Below are positions 28,178-37,203 of a DNA stretch of 64,000 nucleotides, one piece after another (the first letter of the stretch is position 1; each line of letters opens with the position of its first letter). Source of the stretch: an uncultured Pseudomonadales bacterium (GTDB lineage: Bacteria > Pseudomonadota > Gammaproteobacteria > Pseudomonadales > Pseudohongiellaceae); contig CALSTS010000003.1 of the NCBI GenBank assembly GCA_943789335.1, positions 62,001 to 126,000 of the forward strand. The letters run 5' to 3'. Below the pieces are notes generated by a model. The model worked only from the letters and a program-made list of their open reading frames with translations, searched no databases and was not told where the DNA came from. The translations under genes were made by a program, and so were the position numbers.

Positions 28178-29500
28178 ATGAGCCAAGATCCCAGAACCAT
28201 TATGAACGACAGCCCTATGTCTGTAATGCAGATTATTGCTGTTGCCATCACCATCGGTCTCAATGCACTGGATGGTTTCGACATATTGTCAATTGCCTTT
28301 GCATCACCAGGCATTGTTGCCGACTGGGGCATTCAGCCTGGCGCTATTGGCATAGTGTTGTCCATGGAATTATTAGGCATGGGTGTCGGCGCAATAACCC
28401 TTGGTGGACTTGCCGATAAAATAGGACGCCGGCATACCATTTTAATCTGCCTCGGCCTAATGGTTGTTGGTATGGGGATGGCTTCAACAGCTAATTCCGT
28501 TCTGGAATTGTCGATTTGGCGGATTCTTACAGGGCTTGGTATTGGCGGGATGTTGGCAGCAACCAATGCCACCGTCGCAGAATTTGCCAACAAGCGGCGG
28601 CGCACCCTGTGCATTTCACTCATGGCGATTGGTTATCCTATTGGCGCCACAGCGGGCGGTGCGATAATCGCTGGCCTGCTCGTTAATAATGACTGGCGGA
28701 TCGTCTTTGAATTTGGCGCCATTGTCACTGCCTGCTTCATCCCTCTGGTCTGGTTTTTTGTGCCTGAGTCACCTGCCTTTTTAACCGATAAACAACCGAA
28801 GGGAGCGCTTGAATCGATCAATCGCACCTTTAAACGTATGGGCTTTAGTTCAATCCCAGCACTCCCGGAGCTAACCGCAGCTGAAAAAGCCTATTCTGTG
28901 AGTGATATTTTCAGCCCAGCACTGCTTGCCAAGACTGTCTTGATTACAATTGCCTATTTCACCCACCTGGCGACTTTCTATTTCATTCTTAAATGGGCTC
29001 CTGTCATTGTAGTAGATATGGGCTTTGCTCCAAGCGCAGCAGCTGGCGTGCTGGTTTGGGCCAATATTGGTGGAGCCATTGGCGGCGGCCTTCTGGGCTT
29101 GATCGCTTTGAAATACAGTATCCGAAAATTAACCATCGGAGGAATGTTTATTTCGGTACCAATGATAATCATTTTTGGTAGTGGATTTACCGAACTAGGC
29201 ACGCTTTCCATCGCCGCAGCATCGGCAGGGTTTTTCACTAATGCCGGCGTTGTGGGTCTTTATGCCCTTATAGCAACATCGTTCCCCACGCATGTTCGTG
29301 CGACAGCAACAGGCTTCGTTATCGGGGTTGGTCGTGGTGGCGCATTTTTATCGCCAATCGTTGCAGGCTTTATGTTTCAGGCTGGACTGGGTTTACAAGC
29401 GGTCGCTGTATTCATGGCCAGTGGCGCACTTATCGGTGCAATTTCCCTGATTATATTAGGCTACAAGGTGTATCGTGGTGCTGAGCCTGCTGCTGCATAA
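28178..29500 (+). CDS. MFS transporter, aromatic acid:H+ symporter (AAHS) type
   Basis: A 440-residue protein with twelve predicted membrane helices. The first helix carries NALDGFDILSIAFASP, as in PcaK/HcaK-like carriers, and GGLADKIGRRHTI is the loop 2-3 MFS motif. FVPESPAFLTDKQPKGA and the repeat GGGLLGLIALKYSIRK in the second half also fit. It most likely imports hydroxycinnamates for the ligase and lyase. GGAG lies nine bases before its ATG; the gap to fcs is 35 bases. Confidence 0.87.
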   Translation: MSQDPRTIMNDSPMSVMQIIAVAITIGLNALDGFDILSIAFASPGIVADWGIQPGAIGIVLSMELLGMGVGAITLGGLADKIGRRHTILICLGLMVVGMGMASTANSVLELSIWRILTGLGIGGMLAATNATVAEFANKRRRTLCISLMAIGYPIGATAGGAIIAGLLVNNDWRIVFEFGAIVTACFIPLVWFFVPESPAFLTDKQPKGALESINRTFKRMGFSSIPALPELTAAEKAYSVSDIFSPALLAKTVLITIAYFTHLATFYFILKWAPVIVVDMGFAPSAAAGVLVWANIGGAIGGGLLGLIALKYSIRKLTIGGMFISVPMIIIFGSGFTELGTLSIAAASAGFFTNAGVVGLYALIATSFPTHVRATATGFVIGVGRGGAFLSPIVAGFMFQAGLGLQAVAVFMASGALIGAISLIILGYKVYRGAEPAAA

Positions 29501-29598
29501 TAGACTAAAACTAAAGCCCCCCGGCTTGTTAAAGAGTTTGCGGACAGGAAAGAAAGTTTCTGCTTAGAGCTTATTGGTTTTAATCTGCTTGTTATTTT

Positions 29599-30474
29599 TT
29601 AGGCTAGTTGATCGCGGATAGTAAGCAATGAGCGGATTAAATTTTTTGGTTTCTCTATATGCGCAAAACAATAAGTCTCATGCTTTTCTAGAATTTGTGC
29701 TATTTGCTTAACCAATGAGTATCCTGCTTCACTCAATCGCAATTCCTGCGCTCTACCTCTAGTCTGAATATCCACTAGTTTTCGAGTTTTTAGCTCACTA
29801 ATTAATGTAGAAATATTTGCTCTTTTTATTCCAAGGCTTTGCCCTAAATTGCTTTGATTAATCCCCGGATTATTAAAGATCATTATCATTGCCGAGGCAT
29901 TAGTCGGAATCAAATCCAAAGCGGCCAAGTCTTTAACAAGTTTACTCATGGCTAGTGATGACGTGCGAACGATCAGAAAACTTAACTGCTGATTCTCTGC
30001 GGCTTGTTCAGAATTAATCACTTTTGGATCAAGCAAGCTCTGAGTGATTTTTAAGGCCTTATTAAGCGTCGAAATATCCTTGCCTGAAAGATGGAAAAAA
30101 CAATTCTTTGCATGTTGTTCAAGACAAAGCAAAATCTCGGGCAAGAGCTTTATCCCCTTATCCGTTAATTTCACATATTGAGATCTGCCATCCAGCGAAG
30201 ACCGAGATAAAAGTCCCCGTTTCTCCAAGCTGACTACCATCGGCGAAATGTTAGTTCTTTTTATGCCCAGCAGATGTGAAAGCTCCATCTGAATAACATC
30301 TTTGTTATTTGCCAGCACTAGCAAAATAGAAGCAGCACTAGGAATTAGCTCTAACTCTTTTAATACAGTGGTGAGGTCTGCTTGTATCAACATTGCAGCT
30401 CGTCGTAACTGATAGCCTATATGACTTTCTATTGGTTCTTTTAGAAAATTCATAGCCTTGCTTTCAGACAGCAT
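29599..30474 (-). CDS. MarR-type regulator with two fused MarR domains
   Basis: A 291-residue protein made of two complete winged-helix MarR units. Unit 1 (about 15-145) has LLGIKRTNISPMVVSLEKRGLL and wing SSLDGRSQYVKLTDKG. Unit 2 (about 160-291) has SLGIKRANISTLISELKTRKLV and RGRAQELRLSEAGYSL. A usual MarR is about 150 residues and binds as a homodimer; here one chain would act as a dimer with unequal halves. Recognition helices of the two halves share GIKR(T/A)NIS. It sits just downstream of the MFS gene in the opposite direction and likely controls the hydroxycinnamate genes with its single-domain neighbour. Confidence 0.87.
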   Translation of the reverse strand: MLSESKAMNFLKEPIESHIGYQLRRAAMLIQADLTTVLKELELIPSAASILLVLANNKDVIQMELSHLLGIKRTNISPMVVSLEKRGLLSRSSLDGRSQYVKLTDKGIKLLPEILLCLEQHAKNCFFHLSGKDISTLNKALKITQSLLDPKVINSEQAAENQQLSFLIVRTSSLAMSKLVKDLAALDLIPTNASAMIMIFNNPGINQSNLGQSLGIKRANISTLISELKTRKLVDIQTRGRAQELRLSEAGYSLVKQIAQILEKHETYCFAHIEKPKNLIRSLLTIRDQLA

Positions 30475-30522
30475 AACAATATTTGCTCGGTATAACTAAG
30501 ATGCTATTTGCTTCGATAATTA

Positions 30523-30987
30523 TCATTCGAGGCTTATCAATTCCAGATTTATAGTGCTTATTATTTTCATTAGTGCTTTTCGATCCCGGACAGTTAGTTG
30601 TCCAAAGCAGCGTTCTTCGTTTTCTCTTATTTTGACTTCAATTTTAGCAGCACATTTAACACCGGCTTTAGTCAACTGGATACCTGAAGAACGACCATCT
30701 AGGGCCTCTTTCCTGCACAAGCTTTTCGATTCAAGACCAGCAATTAAAGGCGCCATATTAGCCCGGCGAATACCTAGGTGCTTACCTATCAAACTTTGCC
30801 TAACACCAGGTGTTGCCTGTACAAACAAGATAACAGTCGCTTCACTGGGACGAATATCTAATTCATTCAGTAACAGTGTCAAACTAGCCATAGAAGCAGC
30901 TGAAATACGACGTAAATGATAACCCAAATAGGGTTCCAAAGGATTAACAGTATCTAATATTTGACGTGGCTTTGAATTATTTCTCAT
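30523..30987 (-). CDS. MarR-family transcriptional regulator
   Basis: A 154-residue winged-helix protein: HLGIRRANMAPLIAGLESKSL is the recognition helix region and EALDGRSSGIQLTKAG the wing. It resembles both halves of the fused regulator next to it (PYLGYHLRR versus IGYQLRR at the N-terminus), so the fused gene probably arose by duplication. It is divergent from the acyl-CoA dehydrogenase gene, with a perfect palindrome in between, so autoregulation and control of that gene are likely. CoA thioesters are the usual effectors of regulators in such clusters (HcaR, FerR); that is inference here. Confidence 0.87.
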   Translation of the reverse strand: MRNNSKPRQILDTVNPLEPYLGYHLRRISAASMASLTLLLNELDIRPSEATVILFVQATPGVRQSLIGKHLGIRRANMAPLIAGLESKSLCRKEALDGRSSGIQLTKAGVKCAAKIEVKIRENEERCFGQLTVRDRKALMKIISTINLELISLE

Positions 30988-31032
30988 ATCTTCATTTTTT
31001 TATTTCAAATATTGTTTTAAAGGCAATGCATG

Positions 31033-31053
31033 ATTGCTATATAATATAGCAAT
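31033..31053. promoter_or_regulatory. Perfect 21-base palindrome, probable MarR operator
   Basis: Arms ATTGCTATAT and ATATAGCAAT flank a central A. It lies 46 bases before the minus-strand MarR start and 107 bases before the acyl-CoA dehydrogenase start. Its size and position fit a MarR dimer site overlapping a promoter. Confidence 0.7.
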
Positions 31054-31159
31054 AATATTATAGAATGATTTTCTGTCAAGCTAATTAATTTTTAACTTAT
31101 TAATTCTTATCTAAAGAGAGTTCAAAAAACCAAGAAAAAAAGATTAAGAGGAAGCTGCT

Positions 31160-33208
31160 ATGAGTGAAAAGAAAACCGAAGATTCCAACGAATCAATGAG
31201 CGTCAAAGCTTTACGTTCAACAGGTAATCAAGCTTATGCAAAAGAATTAGCGGATATAGAAGTTGCAGAAAGAGCCGCGGATATACGAGGCGGCAAACGC
31301 TCAACAGGTCTAGTTCAACGCCTTATATATGGGCCACAACCTGCTTGTTCAGAAATGATTATCGAGTCGGTTGATGCAAAAAGCATTGCCCGTAATGAAC
31401 AGATCATAGCATCTGCAAAGTCATGTCTGTCTCAAGGCAAGGCGTTTACCGCCGATGGAAAGTTATCCGATGAACTGCGTCAAACGGTAAATGAGCATAA
31501 GGTTTATGGCTACACTATTCCAAAAGAATATGGCGGACTGGAATCAAATTACCGGGAGCTTGCACAACTAGAAGAAAGTATTGCTGCAAATGGTTTAGGC
31601 GGTTTAGCGGTAGAAATTTCTGGCCAGTTGACAATAGGTGCTGGAGGTTTGATTGGCTATGGCAGTGATGAACAAAAGTCTCTCTTCCTCCCCCTGCTTG
31701 CTGAAGGACGCTTAATGGCATTTGGCCTCACTGAAGTGAAGGTCGGAGTCAACGCTAAAAAAGTCAGCGCCTATGTGGAGCTTGACCAAACAAATGATTG
31801 CTGGCGATTGTTTGCACATGGCGACAGCAGCAAGCTCTATATAACCAGCGCCACCCATGGCGGTTTAATGGCGGTGGTTGCCAAGCTAGGCAAAGAATCG
31901 CGTGAGTTAGGTTTATTCATCATAGAATTGCCAACAAGTGATAAACCAAAAAATGAACATAATGATTATAGTTTTTATTGCCAGTCTTCTGGCACAGAAG
32001 CTTTTCAAACGAATATAAATTCTCGTCTAAGTTTCGACAATTTTCCGATTTCAAAGTCTCAGCATATTAATGCAGACGGATTGGAAGTGTTGTTTTACAG
32101 CCTGGCCATGGGGCGCTGTATGTTATCCGCCATGTCAGCTGGGTTTCAGCGTTTGTACGCCAGTGAGGCAGTTAATTATGCCAAGCAACGAGATGGTGTT
32201 GGTGGTCGCGTTATTAATCACGAGTTGCCCAGGCTTTCTATTGCCAAGATTCTTGGTGGCGCTTTACAGTCACGTTCTCTGTGTCATTTATCCTTGCAGC
32301 AAAACCAGCAGCATATTAATTTAGCTGGCCTTAAAGACCTTACCAAGGCTGCGGCAGCCAAGTCCTTGCTTGATTCCTTAAGCTGCGCTGAGCGTGTTAT
32401 AGGAGGACGTAGTTTAAATAAAGAGTCCCCTGTAAGCGCAACCCGAGCGACTGCTCATGCTTTCAGTATTGTTGAAGGAGAAAATGATTTGATAACACTT
32501 GGCATGGTAAGAGAAATTACATCTGATTTCGTAAGCTCATATATGGCAGGTATTTTAAGCGTATTGGATAAGGTTAATTCTGATTCCAGTGGCAATGCCG
32601 TTCCCGAAGATAAACGCATGCTGAGCTTAGGCCTCAACTCTTTTTTCAAATATCCCGGGCGCAGTATTAAAGCAATGTTAAATTTATTGATTAATAAAGA
32701 TTTATGGCGACTACTTTACTGGATTAGCAAACATGTTTTTATAGATATCATTACACTTCCTAAACGCCTGCTGCCTGCTTCCTGGCGCACTCGCTACGCA
32801 AACATTCCCGCACCTTTGCAGGCATATGCAAAGTATGCCGAAGCACGCCTGCGTGACCAAAAGTGGACTTATCTTGGCTTGAATATTTTTTATCAATTAA
32901 ACTTAACTAAAGCACAAATTCCCATGCTTGCATTTGGACAACGTATAGAGAATTTAGTGTCTTTACTGGCTGTTGTTTATACGAGTGCATCAGCCTCTGA
33001 AGATACTCAGGCTATAGCAGCCCTACAGGCTGAAATTCTTAAGCAAAAAATAAAACAGAATCGAGTATTAAGAAAACTCAGATCCATTGAAATGCTTCGA
33101 AAAAGAGTTCACAAGGTGTCTGATTTTATAAGCAAGAATCAATGTGAAATACTAAATAATTTAGAACCTCATCCGATTCCACATGCTTGGGATGAAGTTG
33201 GAAATTGA
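31160..33208 (+). CDS. FadE-like acyl-CoA dehydrogenase, large type
   Basis: A 682-residue flavoenzyme, longer than the usual 380-residue acyl-CoA dehydrogenases and similar to the FadE class. TIPKEYGGLESNYRELAQLEESI and LPLLAEGRLMAFGLTE are substrate/FAD-binding parts. VIGGRSLNKESPVSATRATAHAF and IVEGENDLI fill the region where the catalytic base lies. An alpha-helical C-terminal extension follows (residues about 490-682). Position beside the MarR genes suggests it dehydrogenates a saturated phenylpropanoyl-CoA so that it can enter the lyase pathway, as HcaD does; a fatty-acid role is possible. Confidence 0.85.
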   Translation: MSEKKTEDSNESMSVKALRSTGNQAYAKELADIEVAERAADIRGGKRSTGLVQRLIYGPQPACSEMIIESVDAKSIARNEQIIASAKSCLSQGKAFTADGKLSDELRQTVNEHKVYGYTIPKEYGGLESNYRELAQLEESIAANGLGGLAVEISGQLTIGAGGLIGYGSDEQKSLFLPLLAEGRLMAFGLTEVKVGVNAKKVSAYVELDQTNDCWRLFAHGDSSKLYITSATHGGLMAVVAKLGKESRELGLFIIELPTSDKPKNEHNDYSFYCQSSGTEAFQTNINSRLSFDNFPISKSQHINADGLEVLFYSLAMGRCMLSAMSAGFQRLYASEAVNYAKQRDGVGGRVINHELPRLSIAKILGGALQSRSLCHLSLQQNQQHINLAGLKDLTKAAAAKSLLDSLSCAERVIGGRSLNKESPVSATRATAHAFSIVEGENDLITLGMVREITSDFVSSYMAGILSVLDKVNSDSSGNAVPEDKRMLSLGLNSFFKYPGRSIKAMLNLLINKDLWRLLYWISKHVFIDIITLPKRLLPASWRTRYANIPAPLQAYAKYAEARLRDQKWTYLGLNIFYQLNLTKAQIPMLAFGQRIENLVSLLAVVYTSASASEDTQAIAALQAEILKQKIKQNRVLRKLRSIEMLRKRVHKVSDFISKNQCEILNNLEPHPIPHAWDEVGN

Positions 33209-33238
33209 AAGTTGAAAGTTGAATGTTGAATGTTAAAC
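33204..33238 (+). repeat. Heptamer tandem repeat GTTGAAA/GTTGAAT
   Basis: About five copies in a row of a 7-base unit, overlapping the dehydrogenase stop codon and ending at the stop of the DUF6152 fusion gene. A second, different 7-base repeat lies on the other side of that gene. Confidence 0.75.
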
Positions 33239-34312
33239 CTATTCAAATTCAAGATGTCTGTTAGCTGCATCCAGGTCACAGAGTTCTGATGTAAACTCAT
33301 GATCTCGGATTGCCCTGTAACGACCCGCCTCAACCCGAGATTCTGTAAGATACACAGGGTCGGTTAAGGTATAAGTAAAACTCATTTCAAAACCATCGTT
33401 TTCTAATTTATAAACTTCGGTAATATGTTTTTCGGTACTTGAATCGAGCCCTCTGGTAATCCCCCAAGGAGTTTGAGCGAATCCGCTCGTTTCAATAATC
33501 AAGCTGCCATCTTCGTCAATACGCCCATAAGAATAGCCAAGTTCATTAGGGGTATAGTCAGACGGTGGCGACGCCTGATCAAAATGAATCATACGTGTCT
33601 GAGGCGACATTTCTTTTTCCATCAACAATGCATTATCGGACCAAACCCAGCGTTGCGCATAAGGCCAGGTAATAATCCTTGGCACTGACAGAGGAATACA
33701 GCTTAAGTAGGGATCATCATTTAGATCGAAATTGGAAACTTGCGCCCGACCAAGCTCAGTGAGAGGTAATTCAGTCGGCGCATCAAAACCTGAGCCAACG
33801 AGCGCAGCTCGTAGAGCCGCCTCAGGAGAGACTGTCGACATCCGAGTCCACGTTGCTGAGAAATCAGTTGAGCCTAGTTGAGCGCGCCGATCAGGGACAT
33901 CTGGGACAATGCCATCGACGCCTTCGGGCTCCCTGAACGAATAAAATAACTTTCCGTCACCTAGAACTAAATAGTCAAGCAGGGCGAAATTTTTGCTCTC
34001 ATCTGTCGACGGGTTTGCCACAACGCGAACTTGATCACCGGGCGCTAAAGAATCTTGTTGCCAGCCATTACCTAGTAAACCTGAAACGGAATGTGACTCC
34101 AAGGTCCACTGTTCAGTTTCTCCTTGTGCATTAACAGCATCTACCACGATAAACACATGCGGGTTGCGCCACAGAAAATTAGATATTGTGCCTTGTAGTT
34201 CTATCGAGTTATCAAGCTGAAACATTGCTCGTGAATGGTGAGCGTACAGCGGCTGATTTACAGTTGTGGCTGTTAGTAGAATGATAGTCAGAAAGGCAAA
34301 CTGTTTTATCAT
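33239..34312 (-). CDS. DUF6152 fused to GDTLVVDT-type secreted domain
   Basis: A 357-residue exported protein with signal peptide to about YA|HHSRAMFQ. Residues about 24-120 are a DUF6152 domain (FLWRNPHVFIVVDAVN, WTLESHSVSGLLGNGW). Residues about 145-357 match the partner family: FSATWTRM, CIPLSVPRIITWPYAQRW, TRMIHFDQ, SLIIETSGFAQ, TLTDPVYLTESRV and a late Cys (SELCDLDA). The two domains are separate overlapping genes at 16825/17210 and 18147/18554. A fusion implies that they act together in the periplasm. Function unknown. Confidence 0.8.
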   Translation of the reverse strand: MIKQFAFLTIILLTATTVNQPLYAHHSRAMFQLDNSIELQGTISNFLWRNPHVFIVVDAVNAQGETEQWTLESHSVSGLLGNGWQQDSLAPGDQVRVVANPSTDESKNFALLDYLVLGDGKLFYSFREPEGVDGIVPDVPDRRAQLGSTDFSATWTRMSTVSPEAALRAALVGSGFDAPTELPLTELGRAQVSNFDLNDDPYLSCIPLSVPRIITWPYAQRWVWSDNALLMEKEMSPQTRMIHFDQASPPSDYTPNELGYSYGRIDEDGSLIIETSGFAQTPWGITRGLDSSTEKHITEVYKLENDGFEMSFTYTLTDPVYLTESRVEAGRYRAIRDHEFTSELCDLDAANRHLEFE

Positions 34313-34347
34313 GATATTTATTCCCTTATATCTACTTAAAGTGTTAA

Positions 34348-34375
34348 GTGAAAAGTGAAAAGTGAAAAGTGAAAA
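34348..34375 (+). repeat. Four tandem copies of GTGAAAA
   Basis: Exact 7-base repeats, 36 bases before the start of the DUF6152 fusion gene. Such short repeats can vary in number and could change spacing of promoter elements for that gene. Confidence 0.8.
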
Positions 34376-34436
34376 GCAGAAAGTAGCAACTAGAATCTAG
34401 TTTGTCATTTTTATTAGTCGTTTAGTAATTGCTTCT

Positions 34437-34790
34437 TTAATTGTTAAGAGCGCCCTCTTCAATCCATTCTTTTATTAGCGATAGTTCTTCACTAGTTACT
34501 GCTTCTCCATCCTGCGGCATTTCTCCCGTTTCAATCATCTCAAGCATATAACTCGTTGCTGGATCACTAGGATTAATGATTATGCCAAATTCAGAGCCCT
34601 GCATAAGTTCTTCATAGTTAACAACTGTCAGCATCACTTCAGGATTCTCATCACCATGACATTCACTGCATTTATTTTTAAGAATCGGCAATATTTGCGT
34701 TTCGAAACTGATGCCTTCAGCAGATGCCAGCGGCAAGGAGCTAAAAGTAAAAATAACACCATTAAGAATTACTATATATATTTTTTTCAT
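34437..34790 (-). CDS. Small exported cytochrome c-type protein
   Basis: A 117-residue protein with a signal peptide and one heme motif, CSECH, in PILKNKCSECHGDEN. The later MIETGEMPQDGEAVTSEELSLIKEWIEEGA is the usual C-terminal helix with a Met ligand candidate (GEMP). This layout matches small planctomycete-type cytochrome c domains. It likely carries electrons in the periplasm for the neighbouring secreted proteins; the partner is unknown. It lies about 120 bases before the DUF6152 fusion gene on the same strand. Confidence 0.85.
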   Translation of the reverse strand: MKKIYIVILNGVIFTFSSLPLASAEGISFETQILPILKNKCSECHGDENPEVMLTVVNYEELMQGSEFGIIINPSDPATSYMLEMIETGEMPQDGEAVTSEELSLIKEWIEEGALNN

Positions 34791-34998
34791 ATATTTAAGT
34801 TGAAAGCATTTGGAATGTTTAATTTTAAATTCGTTATCAAGTTTTAATGCAACAAAACCCTACTAATAATTTCTCCTGAGAGTTTCAGGTTCGCAAGACA
34901 ATAAGATCTCGATTAAAAGTATATGAAGGGAAATGTTTGGTTAACGAGCTTTTGATTTAACAAATAATGAGATCTAGTAGTACTAGTCATAATAATAT

Positions 34999-35547
34999 TT
35001 ACCATACGATGCGGAAAACATCTGGGCCTTTTCCTGTATCTGGATCCCTATTTGCAATTAGAGTTATTTCAGTTTCCACCTCATACATTGTAGAGAGCCC
35101 TTTGATAAGTCCAACAACAAAATTTTGAAGCCCTGGTCTATGTGTTATGTAATGTAAATCAAGACTGTTAACAGCGATATTATGAACTTCAAAAGTCGGA
35201 GGGATGAGCTCAGGAAATACCATACTTACTCTTGTATGAAAATTTGGTAGGTTTAATAAGAATTCTTTAAGATTATTGCCTCCTGCGCGCATTAGTCCAC
35301 CATAACCTTCCATGGCTGTTACCAACACCCAAAATTTTCCAAATTCTATTAGAATTAGTTCGGCGTCAATATTTAGGTATTTACTTGACGCATCGACAAG
35401 ATCATAAGTTATGCTATCAGGGTAAGATGTATTACTTAAAAAAAGATCCTCTTTAACGTTTGCTGCATTTTTGATAGCTTCCCACGCATCTTCACCGTGA
35501 TCTCGTGTAACCATTTGTTGAATAGCTTTATTTACCATTCCATACAT
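34999..35547 (-). CDS. H-NOX (heme nitric oxide/oxygen binding) sensor protein
   Basis: A 182-residue soluble heme sensor starting with the family's MYGMVNKAIQ. The proximal heme ligand is His104 in LLNLPNFHTRVSMVFPELIPP. The heme-propionate motif YxSxR appears as Y133-I-T-H-R137, with Thr for Ser. No distal Tyr typical of oxygen binders can be assigned from sequence alone, so NO sensing is the default reading. It starts 15 bases after the stop of the histidine kinase gene, in one operon, and should inhibit or trigger that kinase. Confidence 0.9.
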   Translation of the reverse strand: MYGMVNKAIQQMVTRDHGEDAWEAIKNAANVKEDLFLSNTSYPDSITYDLVDASSKYLNIDAELILIEFGKFWVLVTAMEGYGGLMRAGGNNLKEFLLNLPNFHTRVSMVFPELIPPTFEVHNIAVNSLDLHYITHRPGLQNFVVGLIKGLSTMYEVETEITLIANRDPDTGKGPDVFRIVW

Positions 35548-35562
35548 AATTTTAACCCTACA

Positions 35563-37203
35563 TTAAAGATCGAAAGTATTTTGATTAATGTTTGTGGATA
35601 GAGGTATATAAAAATAGACTGTTGTGCCTAATCCATACGATGAATTCACTCTTAAATGGCCTCCAATTTGCCTAATGTATCCTTGTACAAAAGAAAGCCC
35701 CATTCCTTGAGTAGTCTTTATTTTAGTCGTATAAAAAGGGTCAAATATAAGATTCAGATTATCTGTTTTTATTCCTTTTCCATTATCTTTTATGCGAATA
35801 CAAATATAATCAGAGGTTTTAATATCTTCATCTATTAATTCTTGTTCAAGAGCAACATAAGTGTCAATTTTGATGGAGGGGCTTTTTGTATTTACTAACG
35901 CTTCTGAACTATTTTTTAAAATATTAATAAGGCAAGTGGGAAATGCTTTTTTATCACCTTCCATTATTAAAGGTAAATGACTTAAATTTAGTGTAATTAT
36001 AGATTTATCAATATCTTGATAATCATCTTGATGAATCACATTATAAATAAGTTCATTAATGTCATAATTTTTCTTGGAGAGGTATTGCTGACCACTGAAG
36101 GAAAGCATTGAATTTGTAATCTTACTAATTAACGTTGATTGCTCATCAATATTTTTTAAAATTGTTTTTATTGACCCTGTTTCATCTTTAACCAGATCGG
36201 CTGCAATATAATCAATTGCTTCATCAACATTAGTGTGAATTCCTTGTAGTAAATCATTAATTTGGTGTGCAATTTGGCCAGTCAACAAACTGACTGCCAT
36301 TGATTTTTCATTTTCTCTCATAATAGATTCAAGTTTTAATTCATTAGTTATATCTCGAAAAACATGACAGTAACTTTTAACACTATTGTTCAAGTCTGTT
36401 ATTGGGGAAATTGTTAATTTGATAATATTTTCATTTACTTTATCGTTAGTATTTATTATTTTTGTTTCATATCTCTGACCACTGATTAGATTTTGGTTGT
36501 CATATATTCCTTCTAACTGAAAAAGATCGCAAAGATTTTTTTTATCATAATCATCAATTTTAATACCTGTTATATTCTGGACTCCCTCATTCCAGATATT
36601 AATATTACCATTTAGGTCTGTCATCAATATACCAAGACAAGTACTGTCCAGTAGAGTCTGTAGAGATTTTTCACTTGTATCTAATAATTTAACTGCTTCC
36701 TCTAATTGAGTTTTCTTTTTATCAAGCATGACTCCATATTCTTGCAAATCGGAAAATGTTTGTTTTTGCAACTGAAGAGCCATCAACATGTCACCCATAG
36801 AATCATGACTAGAAAAATCAGATAGATCTAACTTTAGATCTTTCAATTCTTCAGCTGAAGTTACCCAAGGAATACCAATAATAGCGTAAATATCATCTTC
36901 AGGAATATATTCAAATATTACGCGCATTTGCAGTAATGAAGATTTATTTTTTAGAATATAGAAGTCAATATTTTTATAATCATCAAATATTTTATCAACA
37001 TTTAATTCAATATTTTTAGGTAGAACTACTTCAAATAATTCTCTTATATCTTTTTGATAAATATCCGGCATCACCTTCAACAAACTTACTCCTGAAGAAA
37101 TGATTGAGTAGCTTTTATCAAAGAGAACATGAAAGGGGAAAAGCTTATTAAACAAAATATTGTTTATAGCCACCCCTTGGCTCTGATTATAATCTGTCGT
37201 CAT
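35563..37203 (-). CDS. HNOBA-PAS sensor histidine kinase
   Basis: A 546-residue soluble kinase. Residues about 15-170 are an HNOBA (H-NOX-associated) domain (NKLFPFHVLFDKSYSIISSG) ending in a coiled coil. Residues about 180-290 are a PAS domain (ILMTDLNGNINIWNEGVQNITG). The phosphoacceptor is His313 in GQIAHQINDLLQGI. The ATPase has N-box NILKN (427-431), DNGKG (473-477), FDPF (487-490) and GMGLS (500-504). No transmembrane segment is seen and no receiver or response-regulator gene is nearby, so its target is encoded elsewhere. DNA here is much more AT-rich than its neighbours. Confidence 0.9.
   Translation of the reverse strand: MTTDYNQSQGVAINNILFNKLFPFHVLFDKSYSIISSGVSLLKVMPDIYQKDIRELFEVVLPKNIELNVDKIFDDYKNIDFYILKNKSSLLQMRVIFEYIPEDDIYAIIGIPWVTSAEELKDLKLDLSDFSSHDSMGDMLMALQLQKQTFSDLQEYGVMLDKKKTQLEEAVKLLDTSEKSLQTLLDSTCLGILMTDLNGNINIWNEGVQNITGIKIDDYDKKNLCDLFQLEGIYDNQNLISGQRYETKIINTNDKVNENIIKLTISPITDLNNSVKSYCHVFRDITNELKLESIMRENEKSMAVSLLTGQIAHQINDLLQGIHTNVDEAIDYIAADLVKDETGSIKTILKNIDEQSTLISKITNSMLSFSGQQYLSKKNYDINELIYNVIHQDDYQDIDKSIITLNLSHLPLIMEGDKKAFPTCLINILKNSSEALVNTKSPSIKIDTYVALEQELIDEDIKTSDYICIRIKDNGKGIKTDNLNLIFDPFYTTKIKTTQGMGLSFVQGYIRQIGGHLRVNSSYGLGTTVYFYIPLSTNINQNTFDL

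Noticed and set aside
29515..29545. Candidate terminator after the MFS gene (AAGCC / GGCTT stem)
   Set aside because: The stem is short and no T-run follows on either strand.
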